This document shows positions 1 to 9,807 of a stretch of 64,000 nucleotides of DNA, piece by piece. A program made the position numbers and the translations under genes. A model generated the notes under the pieces. It made no database searches and had not been told where the DNA came from. It saw only the letters and a list, made by a program, of their open reading frames with translations. Numbering within the stretch: position 1 is the first letter of the stretch; every line of letters begins with the position of its first letter. Origin of the DNA: Vibrio sp. ES.051 (lineage in GTDB: Bacteria; Pseudomonadota; Gammaproteobacteria; Enterobacterales; Vibrionaceae); assembly GCF_002563795.1 (NCBI RefSeq), contig NZ_PDJL01000003.1:248001-312000 (forward strand), given 5' to 3'.

Positions 1-452
1 AAGCCATTAGGCATCGCGGTGAGGGGAGTACGTATGACACTTAAATCCCCTTTAACGCGCAATTTCACTGGCAGTCTTTTTAGAGGCGTATCCGTGAGGT
101 TCAAATAGCCGCCAAGCTTGATACCTCTCGGCCAGTTCTCGATTTGACTGCCAAGTAAATTCGCATAGCCTTTTATTTTTGTACCAGAACGAATCGTTTT
201 TAGTGCGCTATTTTTCGCCTCTAAGCTGCCCCCGACCTCAAGGCCTTTAGGCAGCATTTTCATCGGCGTCTGTGAGATGTTTAAATTCCCTTTAACTACC
301 AACCCAGATGGCAATTGAGTGTAAGGCTTGTCTCTGAGGTCAAGGTTGCCGTAATTATCGATATGGCCAAATTTAGAATAGTAATCCAGCTCATATGCGA
401 AGGAAGGTGTGTTGAGCACCATCAAGCTGAGAACAAGAGAAACAAAACGCAT
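1..452 (-). CDS. Secreted protein with 20-residue leucine-rich-like repeats (3' part outside window)
   Basis: The start is the ATG read from 452 leftward; the gene runs off the window edge, so only about 150 residues are visible. Residues 1-19 form a typical Sec signal peptide (MRF, hydrophobic stretch, then TPSFA before the likely cleavage site). From about residue 47 the protein is made of exact 20-residue units of the pattern LPxGLxVxGxLxLxxTPLxx, five of them in the visible part, with a half unit before the first. This spacing and pattern resemble short bacterial leucine-rich repeats and predict an exported solenoid. No enzymatic domain is visible. The function is unknown; a binding or surface role is only inference. 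Confidence 0.75.
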   Translation of the reverse strand, partial: MRFVSLVLSLMVLNTPSFAYELDYYSKFGHIDNYGNLDLRDKPYTQLPSGLVVKGNLNISQTPMKMLPKGLEVGGSLEAKNSALKTIRSGTKIKGYANLLGSQIENWPRGIKLGGYLNLTDTPLKRLPVKLRVKGDLSVIRTPLTAMPNG

Positions 453-655
453 AGCCAGTTACTTTATTGAATAAAAAACACGACGGGTATCTTATACCTA
501 AATAACCTCGAGATGCTAGGTTCAGTAAGTATGACTTGGCTTGTAGATGGGACAGAGTTTGAAAGAAAGATCAGCAAAGGTGTCAGTATATGAGCCTCTG
601 CCAAGAACTTAAAAAGTGTCCTTGCTAGTATTACAGAAGTACTAGGGAGAGCTTC

Positions 656-928
656 ATGAAGTTAAGAAACGTTTTTATTTTTACTGTTGGCGTCACTGTG
701 GCGTTGTTATCTGGTTCCGCTTTTGCGAAATCGTACAGCACATCCGAAACCAAAGCACTGATCGTGGCGGATGGAAAGTTAGGACAGCGTATTTGTTACT
801 ATGACGATAAGGCTTATACCGTCGGCGCGGTCATTAAAGTTGATGACGTATTAATTATGTGTACGGATGAAAACGATTTTGAAACGAACGGCTCATTGAA
901 GTGGTTTATGTTGCCTAAAAGCAAGTAA
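656..928 (+). CDS. Small exported DUF1496-type protein
   Basis: A 90-residue protein with an N-terminal signal peptide (cleavage likely after GSAFA, residues 20-24). The mature part carries the short motif ICYYDDKAY and a second Cys in LIMC, a two-cysteine arrangement I associate with the DUF1496 family of small Vibrio/Photobacterium proteins. The two cysteines could form a disulfide in the periplasm (inference). A run resembling a ribosome-binding site (AGGGAGAG) lies a few bases before the ATG. The gene stands alone and is followed by a strong terminator. No function is known to me. Confidence 0.7.
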   Translation: MKLRNVFIFTVGVTVALLSGSAFAKSYSTSETKALIVADGKLGQRICYYDDKAYTVGAVIKVDDVLIMCTDENDFETNGSLKWFMLPKSK

Positions 929-971
929 CAAATTACAGAGCTTCAGAGTTGGAGCAATTTGGAGATGAGAC

Positions 972-1002
972 GTAAAAAGCGAGCTTTAAGCTCGCTTTTT
1001 AC
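972..1002. terminator. Bidirectional rho-independent terminator
   Basis: A perfect 15-bp inverted repeat (GTAAAAAGCGAGCTT and its complement) centred on position 987, with A and T tracts on the two sides. It serves both the + strand gene ending at 928 and the - strand gene ending at 1004. Confidence 0.9.
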
Positions 1003-1003
1003 A

Positions 1004-1303
1004 TTAACGTGCCAGTGAACGAGTTTTTAATTCAAAAATCAGTTTTTCAGCACTGACTTCAAACTTGAATCGAACATTGATTTGTTTTGATTCTTCTGTG
1101 ATTTCAGAGAAGTTGTATTCAACGTTAGCACACACTGATTTAGCGAGTTCAATATATTTGGTGACCGCCGACTCTAGCTCGGGTTTGGTCTCAGCGAAAA
1201 TCGTTACGTCGGCAACCTCGTCACCTTCTTTTATGATGAAGCCAATTTCACCAGCGCAGCCGCAAGCTTCACAAACTTGGTTTTCTTCTAATTTGACACT
1301 CAT
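1004..1303 (-). CDS. DUF406 (YfcZ/YiiS-like) protein
   Basis: A 99-residue cytosolic protein. The ATG at 1303 is chosen because AGAGGA lies seven bases upstream and the protein then begins MSVKLEENQVCEACGCAGEIGF; a longer in-frame reading exists but lacks a site and is AT-rich. The N-terminal CEACGCAGEIGF segment with clustered cysteines and the overall length match the YfcZ/YiiS (DUF406) family of gamma-proteobacteria. The molecular role of that family is not known to me. It is transcribed alone, convergent with the preceding gene. Confidence 0.75.
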   Translation of the reverse strand: MSVKLEENQVCEACGCAGEIGFIIKEGDEVADVTIFAETKPELESAVTKYIELAKSVCANVEYNFSEITEESKQINVRFKFEVSAEKLIFELKTRSLAR

Positions 1304-1799
1304 AACGAATCCTCTTGTAAAAACTAGGGGTATTCTATCAGGTATTTGATCTGTATCCACAAAAATGAAGAGTTTTGAATGAAAAAAGAACAAAATAGTA
1401 TCTTGTTAAGTAAGGTATAAAAATTGGGTTACTCAGTTATCAAGAAGATTAATGTGATATATATCAATATTTAAAATCAATTAACCTACAGTCTGCTTGT
1501 ATTTTGTTCAGGTCAGTTGAACTTATGGTCAATTTATAAGATTATTTTTAATAATTATCATTCTTAGCGTTTACATTATTTAGATGGATTAACTCAATAA
1601 TTTTTTGATAGTACTGATTTTTTTGCTTTATTTTAAATCGAATACATTGAAAAAAATCGCTGTAAGTTGCATGTTACACAGTGCCATTTCGATATGATTT
1701 AAGACCTAATTTTATGTTAGGAAATCACGCGAATAATGATTTTATTCTGGCCTCATATAATGGTGAGTTAGTTGGATTTACAAAGAGAAGAACTTAAAT
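1304..1799. other. AT-rich intergenic region upstream of luxT
   Basis: Nearly 500 bases between two divergent genes with no convincing ORF. It is strongly AT-rich and should hold the promoters of the DUF406 gene and of luxT. No clear operator, hairpin or RNA gene is visible by eye. Confidence 0.6.
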
Positions 1800-2261
1800 A
1801 TGCCCAAGCGTAGTAAAGAAGATACCGAAGTCACTATCCAAAAGATTATGGATGCCGTTGTTGATCAGCTACTAAGACTTGGTTACGACAAAATGTCGTA
1901 TACGACATTGAGTCAGCAGACAGGTATCTCGCGTACTGGTATTAGCCATCACTTCCCGAAGAAAACGGATTTCACTGCCGCCTTAGATGCCCGTATTTTT
2001 AAAATGTTTATTGAACACCTAGAGTTTGAGAAAGGGCTAAATGCTTTTTCACAAAGCTGGATTAAAGCGTTTGAAAACTCAGAGTTTTTAGCGATTTTAC
2101 GACTTTTGTTCCATCATATTGTGATGGCTAAACATGCACAGGAATTCGCTACGAATTGTATTGACCGTTTGTACAAGGTAGTCGAAAATCAGTTTGGCTC
2201 TGGGGGCGACAGAGAGTTAGAATGGCTGTTGGGCCGCTCGTTGATTCATATGAGTAAGTAA
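1800..2261 (+). CDS. luxT: TetR-family quorum-sensing regulator LuxT/SwrT
   Basis: A 153-residue protein starting MPKRSKEDTEVTIQ with an N-terminal TetR helix-turn-helix (about residues 30-55, containing TTLSQQTGISRTGISHHFPKK). It is shorter than most TetR proteins; the length equals that described for V. harveyi LuxT (a 17-kDa, 153-residue protein), and the N-terminal sequence fits my memory of it. LuxT (SwrT in V. parahaemolyticus) was found as a luxO regulator and later reported to repress qrr1 and to act on swarming and secreted factors. The gene is monocistronic behind a long AT-rich leader. The family call is certain; the orthologue call rests on recollection and length. Confidence 0.85.
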   Translation: MPKRSKEDTEVTIQKIMDAVVDQLLRLGYDKMSYTTLSQQTGISRTGISHHFPKKTDFTAALDARIFKMFIEHLEFEKGLNAFSQSWIKAFENSEFLAILRLLFHHIVMAKHAQEFATNCIDRLYKVVENQFGSGGDRELEWLLGRSLIHMSK

Positions 2262-2438
2262 CCTGAACTTGAGATCATCAAAGCCAATATGAGCCTTGTT
2301 GTTTTGTTCTAAAGTCACGCTGCGCTTGATGTGAGCGTCGATATTCAAACCGTGAATTATAACTTATCTGACTTATCGCTAACATTTATCTCAAATAAGT
2401 ATGAGAGGGTAGTGCCACTTTAATTAGCGGAGGCAGAT

Positions 2439-2786
2439 ATGGAATTTACAGAGCTGGATCGAAGCGCGCTCTACGACATTTGGATGTCACAAAAGGCCAA
2501 AATGCACATTACTCAAATGGAGATGGCGAAACGTCTTGGTTTGAAGGTGCACGAATTTTCTGGTTTATTACGTGGTAATTCGCCATTGACGCTGAGTTTT
2601 GTAAAACAACTCTGCGAACAGTTACATGTACGTCCTAGTCTGGTGATCCCGTCTTTGACAGAGCGTGATATCTCTGCATCTGGGTCGGTTTATTTACAAA
2701 ACCGTGTGACCGTGGATGGCGACATCAGTAATGTCTTTATTGATGGCAACCAAGTGGTGATTGAGTACGTGCACCAAGTTAGCTAG
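2439..2786 (+). CDS. XRE/Cro-like HTH protein
   Basis: A 115-residue protein preceded by a good site (GCGGAGGCAG before ATG). Residues about 20-65 form a Cro/C1-type helix-turn-helix (ITQMEMAKRLGLKVHEFSGL, then a recognition-helix region around LLRGNSPL). The C-terminal 45 residues (SGSVYLQNRVTVDGDISNVF) are beta-rich and could be a dimerisation or effector part. No target gene can be assigned. It is followed by a bidirectional terminator and converges on lldD. Confidence 0.7.
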   Translation: MEFTELDRSALYDIWMSQKAKMHITQMEMAKRLGLKVHEFSGLLRGNSPLTLSFVKQLCEQLHVRPSLVIPSLTERDISASGSVYLQNRVTVDGDISNVFIDGNQVVIEYVHQVS

Positions 2787-2820
2787 GTTACCCGAATGGT
2801 AAGTTGAGCAGCACAAAAAA

Positions 2821-2845
2821 CGAGCCACCGTTGGCTCGTTTTTTT
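2821..2845. terminator. Bidirectional terminator between HTH gene and lldD
   Basis: A 7-bp stem CGAGCCA/TGGCTCG with a 4-base loop, an A tract before and seven T after, placed between two convergent genes. Confidence 0.85.
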
Positions 2846-2875
2846 GATTGTAGAACAGTGCGTTTGGCCAGCAAT

Positions 2876-4015
2876 CTATGGCATTTTCACTAACGAATCA
2901 CGTGAAAGCTCAGCGATAGATTTCGCTCCTGTTAGCGTCATTGCTACACGCATTTCTTTGTCGTACAGATCCAGTAGATTTTCAACGCCTGCGCCGCCTT
3001 GTGCTGCCAACGCGTACACAAATGAACGACCGAGCAGCGTACAGTCCGCACCTAGTGCCAGCATACGAACGACGTCAAGACCGGTACGAATACCCGAATC
3101 GACAAAGATCTTAAGATCGCCTTTCACCGCATCTGCAATACTTGGTAACGCTTTAGCACTTGAAAGCACGCCGTCTAACTGACGACCACCGTGATTCGAG
3201 ACCACTATCCCATCCGCACCGAATCGTACCGCATCTTTCGCGTCTTCTTCGTCGAGGATACCTTTGATGACCATAGGACCATCCCAAAAATCACGAATCC
3301 ATTCTAAATCTTTCCAAGAGATCGATGGGTCAAAGTTTGTACCTAACCAGCCGATGTAATCTTCCAGTTTAGTTGGTTCACCGCGATACGTTGAGATGTT
3401 ACCCAGATCGTGTGGTTTACCTAGCAGACCCACATCTAATGCCCAACTCGGATGACGCATCGCTTGGAATACACGACGCATTGCAGCGTTAGGACCGCTC
3501 ATACCAGAGTGCATGTCACGGTAACGCGCACCCGGAACAGGCATATCAACCGTAAATACCAGCGTTGTTACGCCCGCTGCTTTTGCACGCTCAAGCACGT
3601 TCTTCATAAAGCCACGGTCTTTCAGCACGTAGAGCTGGAACCACATTGGACGTTCAATCGCTGGGGCGACTTCTTCAATCGGACAAACCGAAACGGTCGA
3701 CATAGTAAATGGAATGCCTTTCTTCTCGGCTGCTTTCGCCGCTTGTACTTCACCGCGACGAGCGTACATGCCGGTTAGCCCAACCGGAGCCAGTGCGATT
3801 GGCATCGCAAGTTTCTCACCAAAAATCTCGGTTTCTAGGCTAAGGTCGCTCATATCGCGCAGGATGCGTTGGCGCAGTGCCACATCGCCTAAATCGTCAG
3901 TATTACGCTTCAGCGTGCGTTCGTCGTAAGAGCCGCCATCAATATAATGAAATAGAAACGGAGGAAGCTTGGCTTTCGCGGCAGCGCGGTAGTCAGTAGA
4001 AGCTGAGATAATCAT
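2876..4015 (-). CDS. lldD: L-lactate dehydrogenase (FMN, quinone-linked)
   Basis: A 379-residue member of the FMN-dependent alpha-hydroxy acid dehydrogenases, which oxidise L-lactate to pyruvate and pass electrons to the quinone pool at the inner membrane. The active-site block [10 protein letters not shown] carries His275, the same number as the catalytic His of E. coli LldD; the flavin segment YIDGGSYDE near residue 25 and the DSGIRTG phosphate-binding segment are also present. The length is close to the E. coli enzyme (396). It lies 315 bp downstream of the lactate permease on the same strand, forming an L-lactate uptake and oxidation module. Confidence 0.92.
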   Translation of the reverse strand: MIISASTDYRAAAKAKLPPFLFHYIDGGSYDERTLKRNTDDLGDVALRQRILRDMSDLSLETEIFGEKLAMPIALAPVGLTGMYARRGEVQAAKAAEKKGIPFTMSTVSVCPIEEVAPAIERPMWFQLYVLKDRGFMKNVLERAKAAGVTTLVFTVDMPVPGARYRDMHSGMSGPNAAMRRVFQAMRHPSWALDVGLLGKPHDLGNISTYRGEPTKLEDYIGWLGTNFDPSISWKDLEWIRDFWDGPMVIKGILDEEDAKDAVRFGADGIVVSNHGGRQLDGVLSSAKALPSIADAVKGDLKIFVDSGIRTGLDVVRMLALGADCTLLGRSFVYALAAQGGAGVENLLDLYDKEMRVAMTLTGAKSIAELSRDSLVKMP

Positions 4016-4330
4016 AATGGTGTCCTAGCGGTTATTCTAAGCAAAGTTGTGGAGCAATTTGCTCTTTTGTTGAGCTTTCATCGCAGCACGGTGAGAGCAT
4101 CAAAATGAGTATAGTTACCTATAGTTCACTTACGTTCGAATTGGTGATGTGGTAACCCATTTACATAATTGATTGAACAATCTTGTTAAATTACTCATTC
4201 AGTTATGTAAACTGGAAAGGGTGACACAGCGGCCCGGGGGGATTGATGTAGCAAGCTCAATCAACATGTCGGGGTAGTCGTGCTGACAGCTGTGTCAAAT
4301 TAGGCAGGGCCACAAACCCTGCGTTTCGCG
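4016..4330. other. lldP-lldD intergenic region
   Basis: A 315-bp gap between two genes on the - strand. It holds a GC-rich hairpin just after lldP (separate entry) and a second inverted repeat GATTGA/TCAATC near 4240-4262. Because lldD follows, this is either a partial attenuator plus a separate lldD promoter, or the processing region of one transcript. No ORF is supported. Confidence 0.5.
4304..4322 (-). terminator. Possible terminator or attenuator after lldP
   Basis: A 6-bp stem GCAGGG/CCCTGC with a 7-base loop nine bases past the lldP stop. The following T content is weak, so partial read-through into lldD is plausible. Confidence 0.5.
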
Positions 4331-6022
4331 TTACTTCATCAAGACATCCGTCATTTGGAGGCCGTAAATCAACACCAAACCAATAATGCCTGTCATGACA
4401 ATGTAGTAGAACGTAGGGATAATCGTCTTACGCAATGTTGCGCCTTCACGACCAAGTAAACCTACGGTGGCTGATGCGGCAACAACGTTGTGAATCGCAA
4501 TCATGTTACCTGCGGCAGCGCCAACGGCTTGAAGCGATACAACAATCACACTCGAAATAGACAGTGTTTGTGCCACTTCGAATTGGAACTGGCTGAACAT
4601 CATGTTTGAAACCGTATTTGAGCCAGCGATGAACGCACCCAGCGCACCAACGGTGGCACTTAGTGCTGGGAACGCAGAACCGACAAGGTCAGAGGCAAAG
4701 TTCGCTGTCGTGACTGGCATACTTGCTAGGTCAGCGCCGTTAATCCCAGAGTTGATGAAGATACGCACCATTGGGATGGTAAATACCAATACAAAACCAG
4801 CACCAATCAATGTTTTGCTTGATTCACCAAATGCTTCACGCAATGGTTTTGCACTGCCGCTTTGCAACATGGCTGCAAGCAGAGCAACAAACACGAGGAT
4901 GCCACCTGGCAGGTACAATGGCTGAATTGCGGCGCTAACGCCTGTCTCACCAAGAATATTGCTGAATGACAAGCTTACGCTTTGTACAAAGCCTTTAAGC
5001 TCAGGGCTTACACGGCTTGCGACGAGAATAACCGCTAACATTACATACGGTACCCAAGCTTTCACAATGCTCATTGGTTTGCCTGGGTTGTCGTTAAGAT
5101 CGATTTTTAGAGAGCCCAGCCACTCAGTTGGCCATTTGTCTTCGCTTTCGAAATCCCATTGGGTCTTTGGCACTAAGAAGCCTTTTTTCGCCGCTGTGAC
5201 AACAATAGAAAGACCAACCAGACCACCAATGAGTGATGGGAACTCTGCGCCCAAGAAAACGCCTGTTAACGCGTATGGTACCGTGAAAGAGACGCCTGCG
5301 AATAAAGCAAATGGCAGGATATCTAGGCCTTCAGTCCAGCTTCTGTTCTTGCCAAAGAAACGTGTTAGCATTACCGCCATCAACACAGGGATCATGGTGC
5401 CTACTACAGCATGAATCACGGCAACGTGCGCGGTGATGTCTTGCAGGTACATTTCCCATGTTGCGCCTTGTGCTGTCAAAGACTCACTGATGTTATGTGT
5501 GTCTAACCCTTTGTTGACGCCGACGATGATTGGCGTACCCACCGCACCAAATGATACAGGCGTTGATTGGATCATCATGCCCATTAGGACGGCCGCAAGC
5601 GCAGGGAAGCCGATAGCAACCAGCAGTGGCGCCGCAATTGCTGCTGGCGTACCAAAGCCGGATGCGCCTTCAATGAACGAACCAAAACACCAAGCAATGA
5701 TGATGGCCTGCACGCGACGGTCAGCTGAAATATCGGTAAATCCATTACGGATCGTAGTGATCGCGCCAGTGTGCTTTAAAGTGTTGAGCAAGAAAATGGC
5801 GCCAAACACGATCCAAAGAACAGAGGCAGTAATTCCTAACCCTTGGAATACGGAAGCCAGTACGCGAGTAGCTGACATATCCCAGAACATTAGGGCGATA
5901 GCGACGGTCAGACCGAACGCAATAGGCATGGCTTTTTTAGCCGGCCAGTTGAGACCAACCAATAAAATGGCGGCAACAACAATTGGCGAAAATGCCACGA
6001 GGGCAAGTAGGGTTTCACTCAT
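4331..6022 (-). CDS. lldP: L-lactate permease
   Basis: A 563-residue polytopic inner-membrane protein of the LctP (lactate permease) family, with many hydrophobic helices and the conserved [20 protein letters not shown] segment near residue 115. It imports L-lactate with protons. The length is the usual one for the family. It precedes lldD on the same strand and is divergent from a LysR regulator 161 bp away, a layout suggesting that the regulator controls it. Start: ATG at 6022 with AAGGAT upstream. Confidence 0.92.
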   Translation of the reverse strand: MSETLLALVAFSPIVVAAILLVGLNWPAKKAMPIAFGLTVAIALMFWDMSATRVLASVFQGLGITASVLWIVFGAIFLLNTLKHTGAITTIRNGFTDISADRRVQAIIIAWCFGSFIEGASGFGTPAAIAAPLLVAIGFPALAAVLMGMMIQSTPVSFGAVGTPIIVGVNKGLDTHNISESLTAQGATWEMYLQDITAHVAVIHAVVGTMIPVLMAVMLTRFFGKNRSWTEGLDILPFALFAGVSFTVPYALTGVFLGAEFPSLIGGLVGLSIVVTAAKKGFLVPKTQWDFESEDKWPTEWLGSLKIDLNDNPGKPMSIVKAWVPYVMLAVILVASRVSPELKGFVQSVSLSFSNILGETGVSAAIQPLYLPGGILVFVALLAAMLQSGSAKPLREAFGESSKTLIGAGFVLVFTIPMVRIFINSGINGADLASMPVTTANFASDLVGSAFPALSATVGALGAFIAGSNTVSNMMFSQFQFEVAQTLSISSVIVVSLQAVGAAAGNMIAIHNVVAASATVGLLGREGATLRKTIIPTFYYIVMTGIIGLVLIYGLQMTDVLMK

Positions 6023-6183
6023 TTGTACATCCTTCGTACGCTGACTTCTCGAACGGCGTCAATCCGCTGTAGAGGTGACTTTTGTTGTAATGGGTTTGTT
6101 AATTTGGCGTGAATTTACTCCTTTATTTTTTGTTAATATAGGGAAATAATGAAAATAATTAATTCCAAAAGTGACATAATCGT

Positions 6184-7083
6184 ATGCGAGCAGATGATTT
6201 AATCTTGTTTTCTCAGGTAATCGAGCTAGGCAGTTTTAGTAAGGTTGCGGAGTCAAATAACCTTACAAATTCAGTAGTTAGCAAAAGAATAGCGAGATTA
6301 GAAGAGGAGATAGGGGCACAACTATTATATAGAACAACGCGCAAACTGACGTTGAGTGAAGCGGGCAAAGTGTTGCTACACAGTGCTAAAAATGTGAAGC
6401 AGGCCACTCAGGAGGCTATGGATGCTGTTTCAGGCTTTGGAGAGAATGTCAGTGGTCATATCAAAATGTCTGTCCCTTGTATCTCAGGAGACCTCATTCT
6501 CGCAGATGCGGTTGCCGAGTTTTGTAACCTTCATCCGGGGTTGACTGTTGATATGTCGCTGGACAACCGCTTCGTCGATTTAGTCGCCGATAGCTACGAT
6601 CTGGTCATCCGAACCGGATACCTTGCGGACTCCAGTTTAATTGCGCGACATATTCTCGACTCTCAATGGGTGGTATGCGCATCGCCTTCTTATATCGTAA
6701 AAAACGGCAAACCGATTGAGCCTATTGATCTCACCACTCATAACTGCCTGCAATACGCTTATCAAACGACGGGAGCTACGGATTGGGAGTTTAAAAGTGA
6801 TGAGGGTAACTATATCGTCAAAGTGTCCGGTAGTTTTTCTACTGATAATGCCACCGCGTTACGTAAAGCAGCCTTAGGTGGCCATGGTATCGCTTATGTT
6901 CCACGTTGTTTGGTATATCACGATATTCGTAACGGTCAGCTGGTTGATGTTTTCCCGGATCTTGTCGGCAAAAAATTGGGCATCTACGCTGTATACCCCT
7001 TTACTCGTCAGCCTCCTAACAAAGTAAAATTACTTATCGAGCACATCCGCGAACGCTATTTAACTATCTCACACTATTTCTAG
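6184..7083 (+). CDS. LysR-family regulator next to lactate genes
   Basis: A 299-residue LysR-type protein: N-terminal winged HTH (residues about 1-60, with the SKVAESNNLTNSVVSKRIARLE helix pair) and a periplasmic-binding-like effector domain. It belongs to the group in which the effector domain ends with GHGIAYVPRCLVYHDI. It is divergent from lldP and so may regulate lactate uptake (inference from position). E. coli uses a GntR-type LldR for this job, so this would be an alternative arrangement. Confidence 0.85.
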   Translation: MRADDLILFSQVIELGSFSKVAESNNLTNSVVSKRIARLEEEIGAQLLYRTTRKLTLSEAGKVLLHSAKNVKQATQEAMDAVSGFGENVSGHIKMSVPCISGDLILADAVAEFCNLHPGLTVDMSLDNRFVDLVADSYDLVIRTGYLADSSLIARHILDSQWVVCASPSYIVKNGKPIEPIDLTTHNCLQYAYQTTGATDWEFKSDEGNYIVKVSGSFSTDNATALRKAALGGHGIAYVPRCLVYHDIRNGQLVDVFPDLVGKKLGIYAVYPFTRQPPNKVKLLIEHIRERYLTISHYF

Positions 7084-7213
7084 GTAGTTGATGGATTGAG
7101 AGTCTTTTGTGTTCATAAAACGCCCAATTAACCCGCAGTGGAAGGTAAATCACTTAAAATTAAACAAATAATCTCTACACTCAAATGACGAAAATAAGAA
7201 AAAGGAAGTGGAT

Positions 7214-9574
7214 ATGGCAATACTGAGGTTGGAAGCTAAGCAGCTATATTCTGTCGCGGATCTAGAGAATATGCCATATAAGTCGACCAAGGAGTTACCT
7301 CCAATTGATGAAATTGTGGGGCAAGAACGTGCTCAAAAAGCGGTCGAGTTTGCGATGTCCATCAAAGAGAAAGGATACAATATTTACGCTATTGGTCAGA
7401 ATGGGTTAGGCAAAAGAACCATGATCCTGCGTTATCTTAATCGTCATAAACATGATGCTACCGCATTGTTTGACTGGTGTTATGTGGCGAACTTTGAAGA
7501 TACCCGAACCCCGAAAGTATTAAAGCTTCCTTGCGGTATCGGTCATAAACTTCGAGTCGATATTGAGACATTAATGGCTAAGCTACTCAATGCGCTGCCA
7601 CTGGCGTTTGATAATGAAATGTACTTTAGCCGCGCAGACCGATTAAAAAACCAACTGACGAGTAAACAACAAAATGAGTTGGATCGTATCAGTCGAGAAG
7701 CGAAAGAGCGCGGTATCAGCCTGACAATAACCACACAAGGTGATTATCAATTTGTTGCGATGAATGGCGATGAGTTGCACACCGAAGAGTCATTTGATGC
7801 GCTGAACAAAAAAGAGCAAGAGCAATTCAGTGATAGCATTGATGAGCTCGAAGTGAGATTGCGCTCAATGGTACGAGAGCTAACCGAGTGGGAAGAAACT
7901 TACAGTGATAAAATCAAAAAATTAAATGATGAAGTCACTTTGGATGTCATTACTCATTTTATAAAAAAGTTAAAAGTCGATTACGCTGATTATTCCGAAA
8001 TCAAAGCGTACTTAACCGAGTTACAGAAAGACATTGTTGAGAATGCCGATATTTTCCTTGATCAAAGTGGGGAGCAAGGAGAAATCGCGACCGCATCCTT
8101 GGATAAGAAATTACCACGTCGCTATAAGGTGAATGTGTTGGTAAGTCGCAATAATAGTGATTTCCCAATCGTGGTTGAAGAGAACCCGAACTATCACTCG
8201 CTGTTTGGCGCGATTGAAACCGCAACGTTCAAAGGAACGGTATTTACCGACTTCTCGTTGATCCGAGCAGGCAGTTTGCACAAAGCCAATGGTGGCGTGT
8301 TGCTTATTGATGCACAGAAAGTTCTAGAGCAGCCGTACGTATGGGATGGTTTAAAGCGTGCCCTTCGTGCGCGTCAATTGAGCTTTACGTCTCTAGAAAA
8401 AGAAGTCACGTTAACCGGAGCTGTGTCGCTGGATCCTGAGCCGATCCCGCTTGATATTAAGATTATCTTGTTTGGTGATTACCGAACATACCAATTGCTA
8501 CAACACTATGATCCAGAATTTAGCGAGTTATTCCGAGTTACTGCAGATTTTGAAGATGAGATGAAGCGTACGTCGGAATCAGAGCTGCATTACGCACGTT
8601 TTATTTCGAGCGTGGTGAACGATAACAACATGCTGCATTGTGACAGAAAATCCATGGCTCGAATTATCGAGTACAGTTCACGTTTATCCGGAGATCAAAC
8701 CAAGTTATCGTTGCATTCTGCCAATATTGCCAACCTGCTCCGTGAGTCAAACTACGTCGCTCGTCAGGCCAACTCCAACATGATTCGTATCGGTCATGTT
8801 GAAGAGGCGATGAAGAACCAAGAAATGCGAGTAAGCCGATTGCGTGATAACGTGATGGAAACGTTCGTCAACGGCACAACATTAATCCGTACCCAAGGTT
8901 CTGCAATTGGGCAGGTCAATGCTCTATCCGTGCTCAGTACCAGTGATTATATGTTTGGTGCACCGAACCGTATTACCGCAACCACATGTTATGGCAATGG
9001 TGGTGTGATTGATATTGAACGCAGTGTTGATTTAGGCGGCAGCATTCACTCGAAAGGGGTGATGATTTTGTCGGCTTATTTATCTTCTGTATTTGGTAAA
9101 ACCGCTAAAGTACCACTCACTACCACCATTACGTTTGAGCAATCCTATGGTGGGGTAGATGGCGACAGTGCCAGCATGGCGGAACTATGTGCGGTAGTAT
9201 CGGCTTTTTCTAAACAACCAAATCGGCAGGACATCGCGATTACAGGATCAATGAATCAGTTCGGTGAAGCTCAGCCAATTGGTGGCGTAAATGAAAAAGT
9301 TGAAGGTTTTTATGACGTCTGTGTGATCAAAGGTCGGCATGAAGACCAAGGTGTTATTATTCCACGCTCTAATGTTCACAATCTGATGCTTCGCGCAGAT
9401 ATTGTTAAAGCCGTTGAAAAAGGTGAGTTTAATATTTGGGCTATTGACCATGTCACTGAAGCGATTGAACTGTTCACCGGGAAAGTCGCGGGTGAGCCAA
9501 CAGATGAGGGGTCTTATCCTATTGATACGATTTTTGGCCTTGCTCAAGCTAAGCTCAATTCGTTGAGAAAGTAA
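7214..9574 (+). CDS. Lon-like (LonB-type) AAA protease
   Basis: The ATG at 7214 is preferred over an in-frame GTG six bases upstream because AAGGAA (7202-7207) sits six bases before it and directly abuts the GTG. The protein has 786 residues. An N-terminal AAA part has a Walker-A-like GQNGLGKR (residues 61-68; Arg then Thr instead of the usual Ser/Thr) and a Walker B region GGVLLIDAQKV. The C-terminal Lon peptidase domain has DGDSASMAEL with Ser652 and GGVNEKVEG with Lys695. Their spacing of 43 residues equals that of the Ser-Lys dyad of E. coli Lon (679/722). It is related to YcbZ/LonB-type ATP-dependent proteases rather than housekeeping Lon. Substrates are unknown. Confidence 0.88.
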   Translation: MAILRLEAKQLYSVADLENMPYKSTKELPPIDEIVGQERAQKAVEFAMSIKEKGYNIYAIGQNGLGKRTMILRYLNRHKHDATALFDWCYVANFEDTRTPKVLKLPCGIGHKLRVDIETLMAKLLNALPLAFDNEMYFSRADRLKNQLTSKQQNELDRISREAKERGISLTITTQGDYQFVAMNGDELHTEESFDALNKKEQEQFSDSIDELEVRLRSMVRELTEWEETYSDKIKKLNDEVTLDVITHFIKKLKVDYADYSEIKAYLTELQKDIVENADIFLDQSGEQGEIATASLDKKLPRRYKVNVLVSRNNSDFPIVVEENPNYHSLFGAIETATFKGTVFTDFSLIRAGSLHKANGGVLLIDAQKVLEQPYVWDGLKRALRARQLSFTSLEKEVTLTGAVSLDPEPIPLDIKIILFGDYRTYQLLQHYDPEFSELFRVTADFEDEMKRTSESELHYARFISSVVNDNNMLHCDRKSMARIIEYSSRLSGDQTKLSLHSANIANLLRESNYVARQANSNMIRIGHVEEAMKNQEMRVSRLRDNVMETFVNGTTLIRTQGSAIGQVNALSVLSTSDYMFGAPNRITATTCYGNGGVIDIERSVDLGGSIHSKGVMILSAYLSSVFGKTAKVPLTTTITFEQSYGGVDGDSASMAELCAVVSAFSKQPNRQDIAITGSMNQFGEAQPIGGVNEKVEGFYDVCVIKGRHEDQGVIIPRSNVHNLMLRADIVKAVEKGEFNIWAIDHVTEAIELFTGKVAGEPTDEGSYPIDTIFGLAQAKLNSLRK

Positions 9575-9632
9575 GCAAAAATCAATGTAAATGTGAATGT
9601 TTCTCATCATAAACAATCATAATTAGTCATAA

Positions 9633-9667
9633 CGCCAAAATCCCGACACTGTGGCGGGGTATTGGCG
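9633..9667. terminator. Hairpin after the Lon-like gene
   Basis: An imperfect 13-bp stem (CGCCAAAATCCCG against CGGGGTATTGGCG; 11 pairs plus a wobble) about 60 bases past the protease stop. No clean U tract follows at once; a T run occurs about 25 bases later, so termination is uncertain. Confidence 0.45.
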
Positions 9668-9748
9668 GTAACAGGCTGAAAATGTAGGCTTTTTGTACTG
9701 GACAAAAGTGTGATCCATCTCTAATATTCGCTGCTTGTTTATTCGTCT

Positions 9749-9760
9749 GGGAAATTTCCC
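9749..9760. promoter_or_regulatory. Perfect 12-bp palindrome upstream of the chemoreceptor gene
   Basis: GGGAAATTTCCC lies 47 bases before the MCP start codon, in its likely 5' untranslated or promoter region. It could be a regulator-binding site; no matching regulator can be named. Confidence 0.35.
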
Positions 9761-9807
9761 GTCGCAAGGAAGCACATAGGCATCACGCATATAACTGAGG
9801 TCCAGCC

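Noticed and set aside
4602..6044. Several long frames antisense to lldP
   Set aside because: They are typical complementary-strand shadows of a hydrophobic, GC-biased coding region.
9575..9807. Possible cyclic di-GMP (GEMM) riboswitch before the chemoreceptor gene
   Set aside because: Vibrio chemoreceptor genes can carry such leaders, so I looked for the conserved GEMM core, but it is absent; only a generic hairpin and a short palindrome are seen.
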